The position numbers and the translations under genes were made by a program. From Congeria kusceri (taxonomy: Eukaryota; Mollusca; Bivalvia; Myida; Dreissenidae), in assembly GCA_027627225.1 (NCBI GenBank), contig CM051034.1:43244048-43308047 (forward strand): a DNA stretch of 64,000 nucleotides, in the 5' to 3' direction. Positions 59,201 to 63,327 of the stretch are shown here, one piece after another. The number at the start of each line of letters is the position of its first letter. Positions within the stretch are counted from its first letter, which is position 1. The notes beneath the pieces were generated by a model. That model worked only from the letters and a program-made list of their open reading frames with translations, ran no database searches and was not told where the DNA came from.

Positions 59201-62108
59201 TCATCATTGGACAGAAAATTATCAGAAAAAAAGCAAAACTTTATCTTACAGCACAGCCATCGCAATTATCGCATTGCAACTAGTTAGCCCATTGCACTAA
59301 CCGATGTTCTAAATAAAAAATGATCCTATCCCCATCTGCGTATTGTTCAGATACCTTAATGTTCAAACCTGTCACAACAGTATGGTCTTCATCTGTACCA
59401 GTTTTCAGGTGAGCGCTTTGGGCCATCATGGCCCTCTTGTCTTGTTTTTATGCCCCTGGCATCTTGATGCGGGACGCATATAGTAATTGTCCTGTGTGTC
59501 CATTGGTCCTTCCGTCGGTCCTTCCATCCGTCCGTCTGTGACAAGGTTATTATAAGTAGATTTTACCGTTTCGTCTTGCACCAACACTGCTTGCTTCACC
59601 ACTTGGATACTTAACACAGTTGTTGCTTATGACCATTCCAAATCCACCCATATCACCCAACCATACTTTGATCTTGCCTAATTTGGACTTAGAACAATTC
59701 AAATGGGCTGTCCAGCACTAACCAGGTGCATGTGTGTTTATCGAACACAGTGTAATCCATGTAATTTACAGCAATCTGTGAATTAAATTGGTTTTCTAGG
59801 AAATGTAATTCCAGAAACATGTATTATAATTGAGATTGCAGAATTAATAGTTCAAATTGAGTGTAGGTGAACAGTATGCCTTTGCTACCTTAAACCTAAG
59901 AACACTTGGAAAAACAATCAGCTGAAAAAGAAAATTATGTATTATTTTTAAACAGGGAATTATTTGACATTCACTACTCTCAGAAAAAAGGAAATACTTT
60001 GTTATGCACATGCATTGTAATCACTCTAAAGCATAACCAATTGAGAATATGTTGAAATTGTGAATATATGATGTGTGTCGTGGGAAAACCGGCCTTAATG
60101 CATGTGCGTAAAGTGTCGTCCTGGATTAATCTGTGCAGTCCGCACAGGCTAATCCAGGATAGCACTTTCCGCCTACAGTGGATTTATGTTTAGAAGAGAC
60201 TTCATTGAAACAGAAAATACCATAAAAGCGGAAAGTGCCATCCTGGATTAGCCTGTGCGGACTGCACAGGCTAATCTGGGATGACACTTTACGCACATGC
60301 ATTAAGCCTGGTTTTCCCACGACACGTCTCATATATAAATAAATGTACCACATCGGTTACACTGTACCATTTTTGTGCATTTCAGTTTCGCTGGCTTGCA
60401 CTGTAAAGTGATATCTGGCCTGGCAAAGGGAACTAACTACCGGATCGGGCAGACGATGACGCCAGAGGAGTGCCAACACTGGTGGAACGCAGTCTACATT
60501 TACGGCAAATGGTGTTTTGTGGACAGTTACCTGGCAACCATTCCGCTTGTCAACAAGACCGGGTCTGGGGAATTGAAGTACAGTTTTAACGAGAACTTCT
60601 TCCTCATTGATCCGAAGAAACTGATCTTCACTCATTTCCCGGATGAACCACAGTGGCAGCTACTTAACGATGTAGTAACCTTGGATGAGTTCTGCTTTCA
60701 GCCAAAAATTACTCCTCATTTCCTGCAGTTTGGTTTGCAGACGATTTCACACAAGGCTGGAGTAATATACACCAAAGACGAGACAGAAATCCAACTAGGC
60801 TTCCCTTCCAAACGTACCGGACTGAAGTTTGTGTTTAGTCTAATGGCCGATCAGAAGATTGACGAGTTTAATGGGATAAAACTGAACCAGTTCGGTATGG
60901 TCGAATGTCTTCCTCATTCTGCTGTTGTTCGAGTCAGTCTTCCAAAGAAAGGCTTGTATGCCCTGCACATATTTGGGAAAGAGGACACACCAAGTGGCAA
61001 AGACATCTCATTCTCCCAGGTGTGTGAATACGAACTGCATCAGGAAAAGGACCCCCAGAAAGTCGTGTGCCCCTATCCACCCTGTTCTTCCCTCATGTGG
61101 GGCCCTGGGCCAGGTTTCTATCAGCTGGGTCTTACCCCTGGGAACAGTAGGGCTATTGTGCAGACCAAAGGTGGAAAGGCAGAAGTGCGCATAAAAATGG
61201 TGAAAGCCATACAGCTGCGATCTCAAGTAAAATTGAGCCCAGTTTTGGTGAGTCAAGATTTACCACTAGTTGTGTACAAGATTGTAGAAAACATGGCGTC
61301 TTTCACTGTTGTTGCAACGGAAAAAGGTCGATATGGGCTAGAGATCTACGCTAGGGATCCTGATACACAAGATACGGAAGACATGCGGTTCAGGCAAGTG
61401 GCCCAATACCTCATAGAATGCAATGAAACGGTTTCAAATATATCTCTGCCGAAGGTGCCCCCAGGCTTTCTTGGGCCTCAACCGAAATTCACAGAGTTTG
61501 GTCTGCGCACGCTAAATGAGCATGACCCACTAATTGAACTCAGATCAGGGAACCATATTGAAATTCAGCTGGGCACAAGCCGCGACATGAAGTTCAATGC
61601 CCAGCTCCTGCAGGCAGATTCAGGCCAAGACGTTTCGGACTTTATCTTCATACAGACGCAGCCCTCGATAGTTACATTCCTCGTCAACATTCCCTCTACC
61701 GGCTTCTACAAGCTGCAGATCCACGGAAACATCGCGGAGGATCAGACCCACACCTCCCTGGGGTTGTTTAACTACCTAATCGAGTGCAAAAAGGTCGAGG
61801 AGAAAGTGTACCCATACCCCCGCCAGCTGGGCCACTGGAAGGAGGGCTGTTACATGTTTGAGCCCCTAATTCTGCACGCGGACATGAAACAGGAGGAGGT
61901 GAAGTTCAGAACGCACGTTCCGAAAGCCAAACAGGTCGTGATCTTCGTTGAGCAGAACCATTTTGCATTGAAGTCGCTCGGTCCTGTGCAGTGGGAGGGG
62001 AACATTAATTTGTCCAAGTATTATGGCACGGATACTAAAGTGATTCTAGCAGCTAATTATGGTGGCGATGAAGAACGATTTGCGACACTGTTGGAATACA
62101 GATTGTAA
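2124..62108 (+). CDS. Kyphoscoliosis peptidase (KY)/hillarin-like protein, two transglutaminase-like modules (whole gene, 11 coding exons)
   Basis: Joined exons: 2124-2267, 19840-19928, 35829-35969, 36766-36943, 37366-37917, 39390-39557, 41179-41391, 41695-41901, 47528-47616, 48776-48916, 60386-62108. The total is 3645 nt, 1214 residues plus TAA, with GT-AG borders and frame kept at every junction. Module 1 (about 49-184) and module 2 (about 565-697) share the helix F-x-D-L-L-W, the K-A-R-x-I-F-x-W segment, an L-x-G-x-A-K-G strand and a WNAVY block, as in KY/hillarin proteins. In that family these transglutaminase-core modules act in cytoskeletal or muscle maintenance. Beta-rich repeats of about 110-130 residues follow each module. 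His155/Asp170 and His672/Asp687 fit the catalytic pair, but no Cys stands at the expected nucleophile position. No signal peptide or membrane segment is seen, so it is probably intracellular. Family call is confident; function in this animal is inferred. Confidence 0.9.
2268..3778. other. Start of the 17.6-kb first intron, mostly plain sequence
   Basis: No exon found. Two small features: a 37-bp tandem duplication at about 3408-3481 (unit tgaacagaaaatatttgttc and on) and a 13-bp inverted repeat gtaccaaggtacc / ggtaccttggtac at 3716-3760. Confidence 0.4.
3779..4055. repeat. Dispersed repeat, copy A
   Basis: Starts aaagccacagtccatagaat and matches 9197-9465 over about 270 bp in the same order, with many substitutions (shared cttaaattggcattag, atatacactaatgtacatg). 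The family is not recognised. The downstream part of this copy seems to resume near 5960. Confidence 0.7.
4249..4651. mobile_element. About 400-bp element with 27-30 bp terminal inverted repeats
   Basis: Left end gttaaaataagacatcaaac (4249 on) pairs with the right end at 4622-4650 (gtttgatgtcttattctaac) with one mismatch. The interior has no coding potential beyond short shadow frames. This is the structure of a non-autonomous DNA transposon. Confidence 0.65.
4652..5959. other. Intron sequence, nothing recognised
   Basis: AT-rich. Around 5765-5855 the phrase ggtccaa / atctggggtcc recurs three times, a short degenerate repeat. No exon seen. Confidence 0.3.
5960..6050. repeat. Dispersed repeat segment matching 14035-14110 (empty-site copy)
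   Basis: The stretch tgtatttttatcggtaag and the following 75 bp match, with substitutions, the sequence that flanks the large element at 9466-14034 on both sides (tgtattttt on its left, atcggtaagatgtc on its right). It therefore looks like an unoccupied copy of that insertion site. Confidence 0.55.
6544..6674. repeat. Imperfect palindrome of about 130 bp
   Basis: ttggtttcggtagaattgat at the left pairs imperfectly with atcaatattctactgaaaccaa at the right (a few unpaired bases), and an inner pair is gtgatcatagaaa / tttctatgatcac. A relative of the inner part lies at about 19130-19165. Probably a foldback or MITE remnant. Confidence 0.55.
6675..7667. other. Intron sequence, nothing recognised
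   Basis: AT-rich, no exon or clear repeat. Short gatat-containing inverted pieces occur near 6890-6965. Confidence 0.3.
7668..7774. repeat. Perfect 37-bp inverted repeat (hairpin) with 33-nt loop
   Basis: Arms 7668-7704 and 7738-7774 are exact reverse complements over 37 bases (aacaggttactgcctgg... against ...ccaggcagtaacctgtt). The loop is 7705-7737. It may be a young foldback element or a source of small RNA. No family recognised. Confidence 0.9.
7775..9196. other. Intron sequence, nothing recognised
   Basis: AT-rich with short reading frames only. No exon with a plausible acceptor and donor that extends the KY-like protein. Confidence 0.3.
9197..9465. repeat. Dispersed repeat, copy B
   Basis: Matches copy A (3779-4055) over its length. 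It is cut at 9465 by the insertion of the element that follows. Confidence 0.7.
11462..13615 (-). mobile_element. 2.15-kb insertion nested in the 166-bp array, flanked by 14-bp direct repeats
   Basis: The 14-mer aaatattgttcaaa stands at 11448-11461 and again at 13616-13629, with array sequence outside each, as expected of a target-site duplication. The + strand start of the insert is T-rich, which is a poly(A)-like tail on the minus strand, so a retroposed sequence is possible. Two short minus-strand frames lie inside: 11797-12069 (90 codons, basic N-terminal half) and about 13378-13549. Neither is recognised. The insert also holds a (cata)n run at about 11530-11563 and the 29-bp repeats listed separately. 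Confidence 0.55.
12900..13030. repeat. 29-bp tandem repeat, about 4 copies
   Basis: Unit ggactataatctgtctattg plus gacaggtaa, from about 12925 to 13025. On the + strand each full unit contains a strong donor-like CAG|GTAAGG. Confidence 0.85.
14035..14640. other. Intron sequence; right flank of element 1
   Basis: The first 75 bp match 5971-6045 (dispersed repeat). The rest shows no exon or repeat. Confidence 0.35.
14705..15009 (+). mobile_element. Possible SINE-like dispersed repeat, copy 1
   Basis: 14775-15009 matches 33328-33559 closely (shared aaatcctgtttcttgtttta and gactgcatcagtcta). The sequence before it (14711-14776) has a tRNA-like look, with gtcagtggttagtt and a B-box-like gggtcaattcc, so a tRNA-derived head is possible. 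The 98-codon frame 14593-14889 across it is not supported as a gene. Confidence 0.4.
15117..18994. repeat. 22-bp satellite array, 176 units, with higher-order repeats
   Basis: Unit agcagcatctagactcaaca plus tt, variable at a few positions (tgag/taag/ttag; ctcgac/ctcaac/aatcaa). cagcatct at 15123 and its last copy at 18973 are 3850 bp apart, exactly 175 periods, so there is no net indel. The rare variant ctaaactcaa occurs at 16317, 16977, 17637, 18231 and 18891: spacings 660, 660, 594 and 660, that is 30, 30, 27 and 30 units. No spacers, so it is not CRISPR-like. Confidence 0.97.
18995..19839. other. Intron sequence before exon 2
   Basis: Contains a hairpin-like region (ttttcactgttttataacagtgaaa, partly inverted, about 19250-19275) related to 6320-6365, and a short (act)n run near 19601. 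No exon. Confidence 0.35.
19840..19928 (+). CDS. Exon 2 of the KY-like gene (residues 49-78, start of module 1)
   Basis: 89 nt between acceptor ctgttgcag and donor GCCAG|gtcagt. It encodes a helix with the motif F-K-D-L-L-W-H-L-V and ends in K-A-R with the Arg codon split (phase 2). It is the same length and phase as exon 9 (47528-47616) and about half identical to it in protein, so the two are products of an internal module duplication. The exon is isolated between introns of 17.6 and 15.9 kb. Confidence 0.88.
20078..20917. mobile_element. 840-bp foldback element with inverted 21-bp subterminal arrays
   Basis: The left terminus tacagtggcatagatgtgac is repeated inverted at the right terminus gtcacatctatgccactgta (ending about 20917). 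The terminal repeats run over about 34 bp, and aatcac flanks both sides as a likely 6-bp target duplication. Inside are many 21-bp units built on tcgtgggaacgagatctta (about 20117-20490) and a second array in the opposite orientation (about 20655-20875). The 150-bp centre is unique. Because 21 is divisible by three, the arrays give repetitive open frames that are not genes. Superfamily not recognised. Confidence 0.8.
20918..22441. other. Intron sequence, nothing recognised
   Basis: No exon, tandem repeat or inverted repeat supported. Less AT-rich than the surroundings from about 21600. Confidence 0.3.
22490..26050 (+). repeat. 34-bp minisatellite, about 104 units, each with a 5'-splice-site-like motif
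   Basis: Unit ggtcaggtaaatacctactg then ttagcccttgttgt (34 bp). The edges are degenerate (from about 22442 and after 25960), and a few units carry indels: 23720, 24190, a short unit at about 24485. Two main forms alternate (ctactg / ctagtg). Nearly every unit has CAG|GTAAAT in the sense strand of the KY-like gene, a good U1 match except at +5. It lies in intron 2 of the coding region. Confidence 0.95.
26051..27619. other. Intron sequence, nothing recognised
   Basis: No exon or clear repeat. A C-rich run (ccccccctccccc) is at about 26373-26386. Confidence 0.3.
27620..27713. mobile_element. Double-hairpin MITE, copy 3 (right half only)
   Basis: Retains gcaggctaatcccggacgac and acacatgcattaag up to cccatgaaacgcttc; the left half is absent. 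Confidence 0.65.
28185..28380. repeat. 46-bp minisatellite, block 1
   Basis: About three and a half units built on cttacagagtccatgctgca and gagcggggtggggagaact. Includes a longer first period. Short frames on both strands are shadows of the repeat. Confidence 0.85.
28381..28848. other. Unique spacer between two blocks of the same minisatellite
   Basis: About 470 bp with no repeat or exon seen. Confidence 0.35.
28849..29026. repeat. 46-bp minisatellite, block 2
   Basis: Four units, tgctgcag at 28861, 28907, 28953 and 28998 (periods 46, 46, 45), same unit as block 1. Confidence 0.9.
29027..30360. other. Intron sequence, nothing recognised
   Basis: No supported exon or repeat. Confidence 0.3.
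30370..32060. repeat. Region with a recurring motif gtcacgtaaattca in both orientations
   Basis: Copies: 30749 (gtcacgtaaaattca), 30959 (gtcacgtaaatttca), 31145 (gtcacgaaaaattca), about 31665 (gtcacgtaagtattca), 31681 (gtcacgtaaacttca), about 32034 (gtcacataaacttca); reversed at about 30372 and 31333. A 38-bp tandem duplication is at about 30885-30960. The minus-strand frame 31018-31290 (90 codons, hydrophobic N-terminus) is not recognised. Could be an old mobile element. Confidence 0.4.
32061..32478. other. Intron sequence, nothing recognised
   Basis: AT-rich; no exon or repeat supported. Confidence 0.3.
32480..32737. mobile_element. Double-hairpin MITE, copy 4
   Basis: atgaggtgtatcgtggg to cccacgacatgcctcat, with both inner hairpins; the right one has a short deletion in its loop (agcctgcacaggct). 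Confidence 0.85.
32738..33327. other. Intron sequence, nothing recognised
   Basis: No supported exon or repeat. Confidence 0.3.
33328..33559 (+). repeat. Dispersed repeat, copy 2 (matches 14775-15009)
   Basis: Shares tttagt-cctgaaaa, ctgctgaaact, gacaaatcctgtttcttg and the end gactgcatcagtcta with copy 1. The tRNA-like head is missing here. Confidence 0.6.
34194..34351. mobile_element. Double-hairpin MITE, copy 5 (short, single-hairpin form)
   Basis: ttgaggcgtgttgtggg to cccaacacatgcctcat, only about 158 bp. The centre of the family is deleted, leaving one long near-palindrome in which gatcagcctgtgc pairs with gcacaggctgatc. Confidence 0.8.
34352..35634. other. Intron sequence, nothing recognised
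   Basis: No supported exon or repeat. Confidence 0.3.
35635..35659 (+). promoter_or_regulatory. Possible G-quadruplex in the intron before exon 3
   Basis: Four runs of three or more G separated by one or two bases on the sense strand, ending 170 nt before the exon 3 start at 35829. Such structures near a splice site can affect splicing; the effect here is inferred. Confidence 0.45.
35829..35969 (+). CDS. Exon 3 of the KY-like gene (residues 78-125)
   Basis: 141 nt between acceptor tatatttcag and donor TTTGCGG|gtgaga. It carries the V-I-F-K-W-M-T-T-K segment and the helix E-T-T-Y-A-K-V-F, which is where the catalytic Cys of a transglutaminase core normally lies. Glu113-Thr114-Thr115 occupy that position and no Cys appears until Cys124. 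It matches exon 10 in length (141 nt), entry phase and exit phase. A G-quadruplex-like run lies about 170-195 nt upstream. Confidence 0.9.
36312..36615 (+). mobile_element. tRNA-derived SINE
   Basis: The head (36316-36388) has an A box (tagctcagttgg), an anticodon arm with loop ctgtcaa (GTC in the anticodon position), a B box (gagttcgaacc) and an end cccggcca. The acceptor and T stems have mismatches, so it is a tRNA relic rather than a working tRNA-Asp. An unrelated body of about 200 bp follows and then the tail (caaa)n at about 36596-36612. This is the layout of a SINE, inserted in the 796-bp intron between exons 3 and 4. A Meta-type bivalve SINE is possible but not verified. Confidence 0.7.
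36766..36943 (+). CDS. Exon 4 of the KY-like gene (residues 125-184, His/Asp part of module 1)
   Basis: 178 nt between acceptor gacccag and donor AGCACC|gtaagt. It encodes the strand V-L-T-G-Y-A-K-G, then N-H-S-W-N-A-V-Y with the putative catalytic His155, and H-L-V-D-T-K-W with Asp170. This is the His-then-Asp order of the transglutaminase-core fold. It ends with three Asn codons in a row. The equivalent part of module 2 is inside the single last exon. Confidence 0.92.
37366..37917 (+). CDS. Exon 5 of the KY-like gene (residues 185-368, end of module 1 and first beta repeat)
   Basis: 552 nt (184 codons, phase 0 on both sides), acceptor cttcccacag and donor AGAAAG|gtcagt. It contains the KY-family block F-Y-F-L-T-D-P-E-Q-F-I-Y-S-H-W-P (about 191-206), whose counterpart is at about 712-726. 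A beta-rich repeat follows, ending G-L-Y-T-V-K-I-Y and then E-Y-L-V-D. The end, with P-P-C-S-H-T-V-W-G-P-G, matches P-P-C-S-S-L-M-W-G-P-G in the last exon. The reading frame runs on past 37917 for 31 codons, but the donor and homology favour the exon end given. Confidence 0.9.
38010..38600. other. Intron sequence between exons 5 and 6, nothing recognised
   Basis: AT-rich; no exon or repeat supported. Confidence 0.3.
38604..38873. mobile_element. Double-hairpin MITE, copy 6
   Basis: atgtggcgcgtcgcgag to cccacgacgcccctcat with tatat/atata flanks; both inner hairpins present. Confidence 0.85.
39141..39431 (+). repeat. 96-bp tandem triplication of the exon 6 splice acceptor and exon start
   Basis: Three units each contain acattttttcat, an A-run, cagcattttttt, ctatatgtt, the acceptor AG and the first 42 exon bases (cttggtttgaaagcagatac and on). 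AG ends fall at 39197, 39293 and 39389, two exact 96-bp periods. The first copy has ttaacag instead of ttcacag. Only the third continues into the real exon. Confidence 0.95.
39390..39557 (+). CDS. Exon 6 of the KY-like gene (residues 369-424)
   Basis: 168 nt (56 codons, phase 0), acceptor tatatgttcacag and donor GATAAG|gtaaca. It starts L-G-L-K-A-D-T-K-S-G-V-V and begins the second beta repeat of module 1. The acceptor with the first 42 nt of the exon is present three times in tandem (AG ends at 39197, 39293 and 39389). Only the last copy opens into the full exon; the 39293 copy gives an in-frame TAA after 18 codons. A MITE starts 14 nt past the donor. Confidence 0.88.
39571..39817. mobile_element. 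Double-hairpin MITE, copy 7
   Basis: Begins aatgaggcgtgtcgcggg, 14 nt after the exon 6 donor, and ends near caatacatgtttcaaat. The right arm has decayed and lost its inner hairpin. Confidence 0.8.
40259..40490. mobile_element. Double-hairpin MITE, copy 8
   Basis: aattgaggggcgtcgtggg to ctcacgacgtgccacaatt. The left inner hairpin has lost its first half. Confidence 0.8.
40491..41178. other. Intron sequence before exon 7, nothing recognised
   Basis: Contains a short inverted pair around tggcatgcac / gatgccacgtg near 40975. No exon. Confidence 0.3.
41179..41391 (+). CDS. Exon 7 of the KY-like gene (residues 425-495)
   Basis: 213 nt (71 codons, phase 0), acceptor tttaatcctag and donor AAAGAG|gtaaac. 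It finishes the second beta repeat with P-E-P-G-E-Y-G-V-D-I-L-V and A-C-Q-Y-L-V-I-Y, the same G-x-Y-x-x-x-I ... Y-L ending seen in the other repeats. The last third is acidic (about 14 Asp/Glu), a likely flexible linker. Confidence 0.88.
41695..41901 (+). CDS. Exon 8 of the KY-like gene (residues 496-564, linker)
   Basis: 207 nt (69 codons, phase 0), acceptor aataatttcag and donor GAAGAG|gtgatg. Its Pro-rich middle and the end T-H-A-E-E lead into module 2 as the end of exon 1 leads into module 1, suggesting it is the counterpart of the N-terminal leader. The donor is followed by a 5.6-kb intron that ends in the 44-bp splice-acceptor array. Confidence 0.88.
41902..43413. other. First part of the intron before exon 9
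   Basis: AT-rich with short shadow frames only. A small inverted repeat (gcaggcac / gtgcctgc) is at about 42714-42750. No exon. Confidence 0.35.
43414..47527 (+). repeat. 44-bp array of 3' splice sites, 93 exact periods (94 acceptors) ending at exon 9
   Basis: Each unit is about 25 nt of exon 9 (gttgcccagagtaaccatga and on) followed by about 19 nt of the preceding intron end (ttaccaatcctgtgtttcag). The first AG ends at 43435 and the true exon 9 acceptor ends at 47527: 4092 bp, exactly 93 x 44, so no net indel. Each unit carries a branch-point-like gtaac, a short pyrimidine tract and CAG|G. Common variants are gttgccc/gtggccc, ccaatcc/ccaattc and agtttacc/agttgacc. A block from about 43479 recurs near 45990, showing segmental duplication within the array. 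Confidence 0.98.
47528..47616 (+). CDS. Exon 9 of the KY-like gene (residues 565-594, start of module 2)
   Basis: 89 nt, acceptor ctgtgtttcag and donor GCCAG|gtatgc, phase 2 exit. It encodes V-A-Q-S-N-H-D-S-F-R-D-L-L-W and ends K-A-R, paralogous to exon 2. Its acceptor and first 25 or so nucleotides are the repeat unit of the array at 43414-47527. I placed the start at the last copy because any upstream copy puts the reading frame into a stop: one unit up frameshifts to TGA in this exon, and two or more units meet GAG-TAA in the third frame. Confidence 0.88.
47746..47895. repeat. 52-bp tandem repeat, about 3 copies
   Basis: Unit gcgcacatatatagcgagcc followed by acgttatactcagtattaac; starts near 47751, 47803 and 47855. 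Confidence 0.88.
47896..48775. other. Intron between exons 9 and 10, remainder
   Basis: Near 48625-48735 a degenerate 38-40 bp phrase (tcattttctaaag and catataataaataa) repeats about three times. No exon. Confidence 0.4.
48776..48916 (+). CDS. Exon 10 of the KY-like gene (residues 594-641)
   Basis: 141 nt, acceptor accatttgcag and donor ATGTGCTG|gtgaga, entry and exit phase 2, the same as exon 3. It encodes L-I-F-R-W-L-T-I-K-K and the helix K-T-G-R-S-S-H-A-H-V-F. Arg629-Ser630-Ser631 lie where the catalytic Cys would be, so module 2 also lacks the nucleophile. The Cys641 codon is split TG|T across the 11.5-kb intron. Confidence 0.9.
48917..49740. other. Start of the last intron; two hairpins
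   Basis: Two related palindromes: 49562-49591 (ttgtttattggccaataaac and on, perfect over 22 bp at its core) and 49668-49696 (gttgtttatgggccgataaac). No exon. Confidence 0.45.
50919..57027. repeat. 44-bp satellite, 139 units
   Basis: Unit gtagacaatcgcatacagtg then agacgtatcatgtgttgtgccact (44 bp in all). The length, 6109 bp, equals 139 x 44 minus 7, and I count seven units with a one-base deletion (catacatgag). The rare variant gagatgtat marks higher-order copies at 51642, 53048, 53796 and 55377, spaced by 32, 17 and 36 units. Main variable sites are tcgc/ttgc/tggc, tgta/tatg and tata/taca. No similarity to an exon of the gene. Confidence 0.97.
57028..57839. other. Unique-looking sequence between the satellite and the right end of element 2
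   Basis: About 800 bp with no exon. A gggcagagtttggcgggaaa region near 57346 is more GC-rich than its surroundings. Not recognised. Confidence 0.3.
58178..59440 (+). mobile_element. Pearl/Helentron-like non-autonomous element 3
   Basis: The left end agctcacctgagca matches tcaggtgagcg (59406 on) in inverted form. A hairpin (gggcca-tca-tggccc, about 59420-59434) and the terminus ctcttgt follow. The head is duplicated (58178 and about 58288, both with ggtataggggacct). The core has about four units of 162 bp, gcc(c/g)tttgtt starting at 58508, 58671, 58833 and 58995. Ends resemble element 1, but the core unit is different. Confidence 0.7.
59441..59720 (+). mobile_element. Head fragment of another dispersed element
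   Basis: Directly abuts element 3. ttatgcccctggcatcttga followed by cgcatatagtaattgtcctg and a pyrimidine-rich ccttccgtcggtccttcc run looks like the start of another bivalve repeat of this general type. No matching right end was found. Confidence 0.4.
60067..60334. mobile_element. Double-hairpin MITE, copy 9
   Basis: atgatgtgtgtcgtggg to cccacgacacgtctcat, both hairpins intact, about 50 nt upstream of the last exon's acceptor. Confidence 0.88.
60386..62108 (+). CDS. Exon 11, last exon of the KY-like gene (residues 641-1214)
   Basis: 1723 nt from acceptor gtgcatttcag to TAA at 62106-62108. It opens F-A-G-L-H-C-K-V-I-S-G-L-A-K-G, continues with Q-H-W-W-N-A-V-Y (His672) and C-F-V-D-S (Asp687), then the block at 712-734 with F-L-I-D-P-K-K-L-I-F-T-H-F-P. 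At least three beta-rich repeats follow, each with a G-L/R/F-Y-x-L-x-I strand and a later Y-L/E-I/L-x-C/H ending, then a shorter C-terminal domain. The parts matching exons 4-7 of module 1 are here in one uninterrupted exon. Confidence 0.95.
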
Positions 62109-62241
62109 GCTAAGCTCTGAGCTAGATTAGGATAGTAAATGTTAATTAATACTTTATTAAAATTACAATTATTGCTAACTTGCACGTAATCTTGAACGGA
62201 TTTGAATAGCAAGTATATTACGCATCCAGATGAAGCAAAAT

Positions 62242-62500
62242 AGTAGCAATACAGAGACATGTACCAGCAAGGATTGATACAAATAGTAGCAATACAGAGA
62301 CATGTACCAGCAAGGATTGATACAAATAGTAGCAATACAGAGGCATGTACCAGCAAGGGTTGATACAAATAGTAGCAATACAGAGACATGTACCAGGAAG
62401 GATTGATAAAAATAGTAGCAATACAGAGACATGTACCAGGAATGATTGATACAAATAGTAGCAATACAGAGACATGTACCAGGAAGGATTTATACAAATG
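62242..62500. repeat. 43-bp minisatellite in the 3' UTR, about 6 copies
   Basis: Unit agtagcaatacagagacatg then taccagcaaggattgatacaaat. Starts 134 nt after the stop codon. The minus-strand frames of up to 151 codons across it are repeat shadows. Confidence 0.92.
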
Positions 62501-63327
62501 CACGCTTTTCATGTGGCTACCCTATTACCCTAAATGGAATGTTACATTTTTCAGAACTTAGTTGAATATCCATATTCCTAAATTGGAATGCCCAACAGAA
62601 TTCCTATCCTTCGTAGTTTTGGTATTTGTTGATTAGTTCTTTTTGATGCAAGTTGTTTTATATAAATTTAAACTGAACTGGTAAAAACATGAATGTAATC
62701 TTTATAACATCAATAATATGCATTAACAAATCAGATTCAGAATCGAAAATTATATTTTTTATATCAATTTTTGAAAATCTTACACATTTGAATGGACTTG
62801 CGATATACATTGTACTGTAAATGGTTTTGCATTTACCGAAATACTTTTTAAATAATTATTTGAAATTTTCATTACATAGTAGTGATTCATGTACTCCGGA
62901 CATAAAATGTTTATTTTCCGTCATTTGTTATGTAATTTTTAAGCTTTCGTAATCCTTAATATTTTATAAAAATAAAATCACAAAATTATTTAATCAAATT
63001 AATGAACACAATGCAAAAAATTTTCACTACAAAGTCAAATAAATGTTTACAATGGAGAAATTATCACTTGTTGCAAACAGGAATCATCTTCAGATGTTTT
63101 CAGTTTGTATGAATGATTTAAATATTGATTCATCCCATTTTTGTATGTTTATGCATTAGATTGTGAACTTAGGAACAAATTTATTTCTGACTTGCATAAT
63201 TTTATTTATTATTTTGTTATAGTTTTTTTCATTTTCAAGAGTTTAATAAAATCACAAGAGTCCAATAGTTACGTGTTTGTTTCTCCGATTCCAATCCTCA
63301 AAAGTGGGTGGTAGTGGTGTTATAGAT
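62501..63327. other. Rest of the 3' UTR and downstream sequence
   Basis: AT-rich, three AATAAA hexamers (62971, 63039, 63245). No exon or repeat. Confidence 0.4.
63245..63250 (+). terminator. Likely poly(A) signal of the KY-like gene
   Basis: AATAAA followed about 20-35 nt later by a G/T-rich stretch (acgtgtttgtttct, 63271-63284), the usual arrangement of a cleavage site. It implies a 3' UTR of about 1.15 kb. Other AATAAA hexamers at 62971 and 63039 lack an obvious G/T-rich partner. Transcript ends cannot be proven from sequence. Confidence 0.45.

Noticed and set aside
62057..62512. Minus-strand 151-codon frame after the gene
   Set aside because: It is the translation of the 43-bp minisatellite, open in all three minus frames, with no conserved domain.
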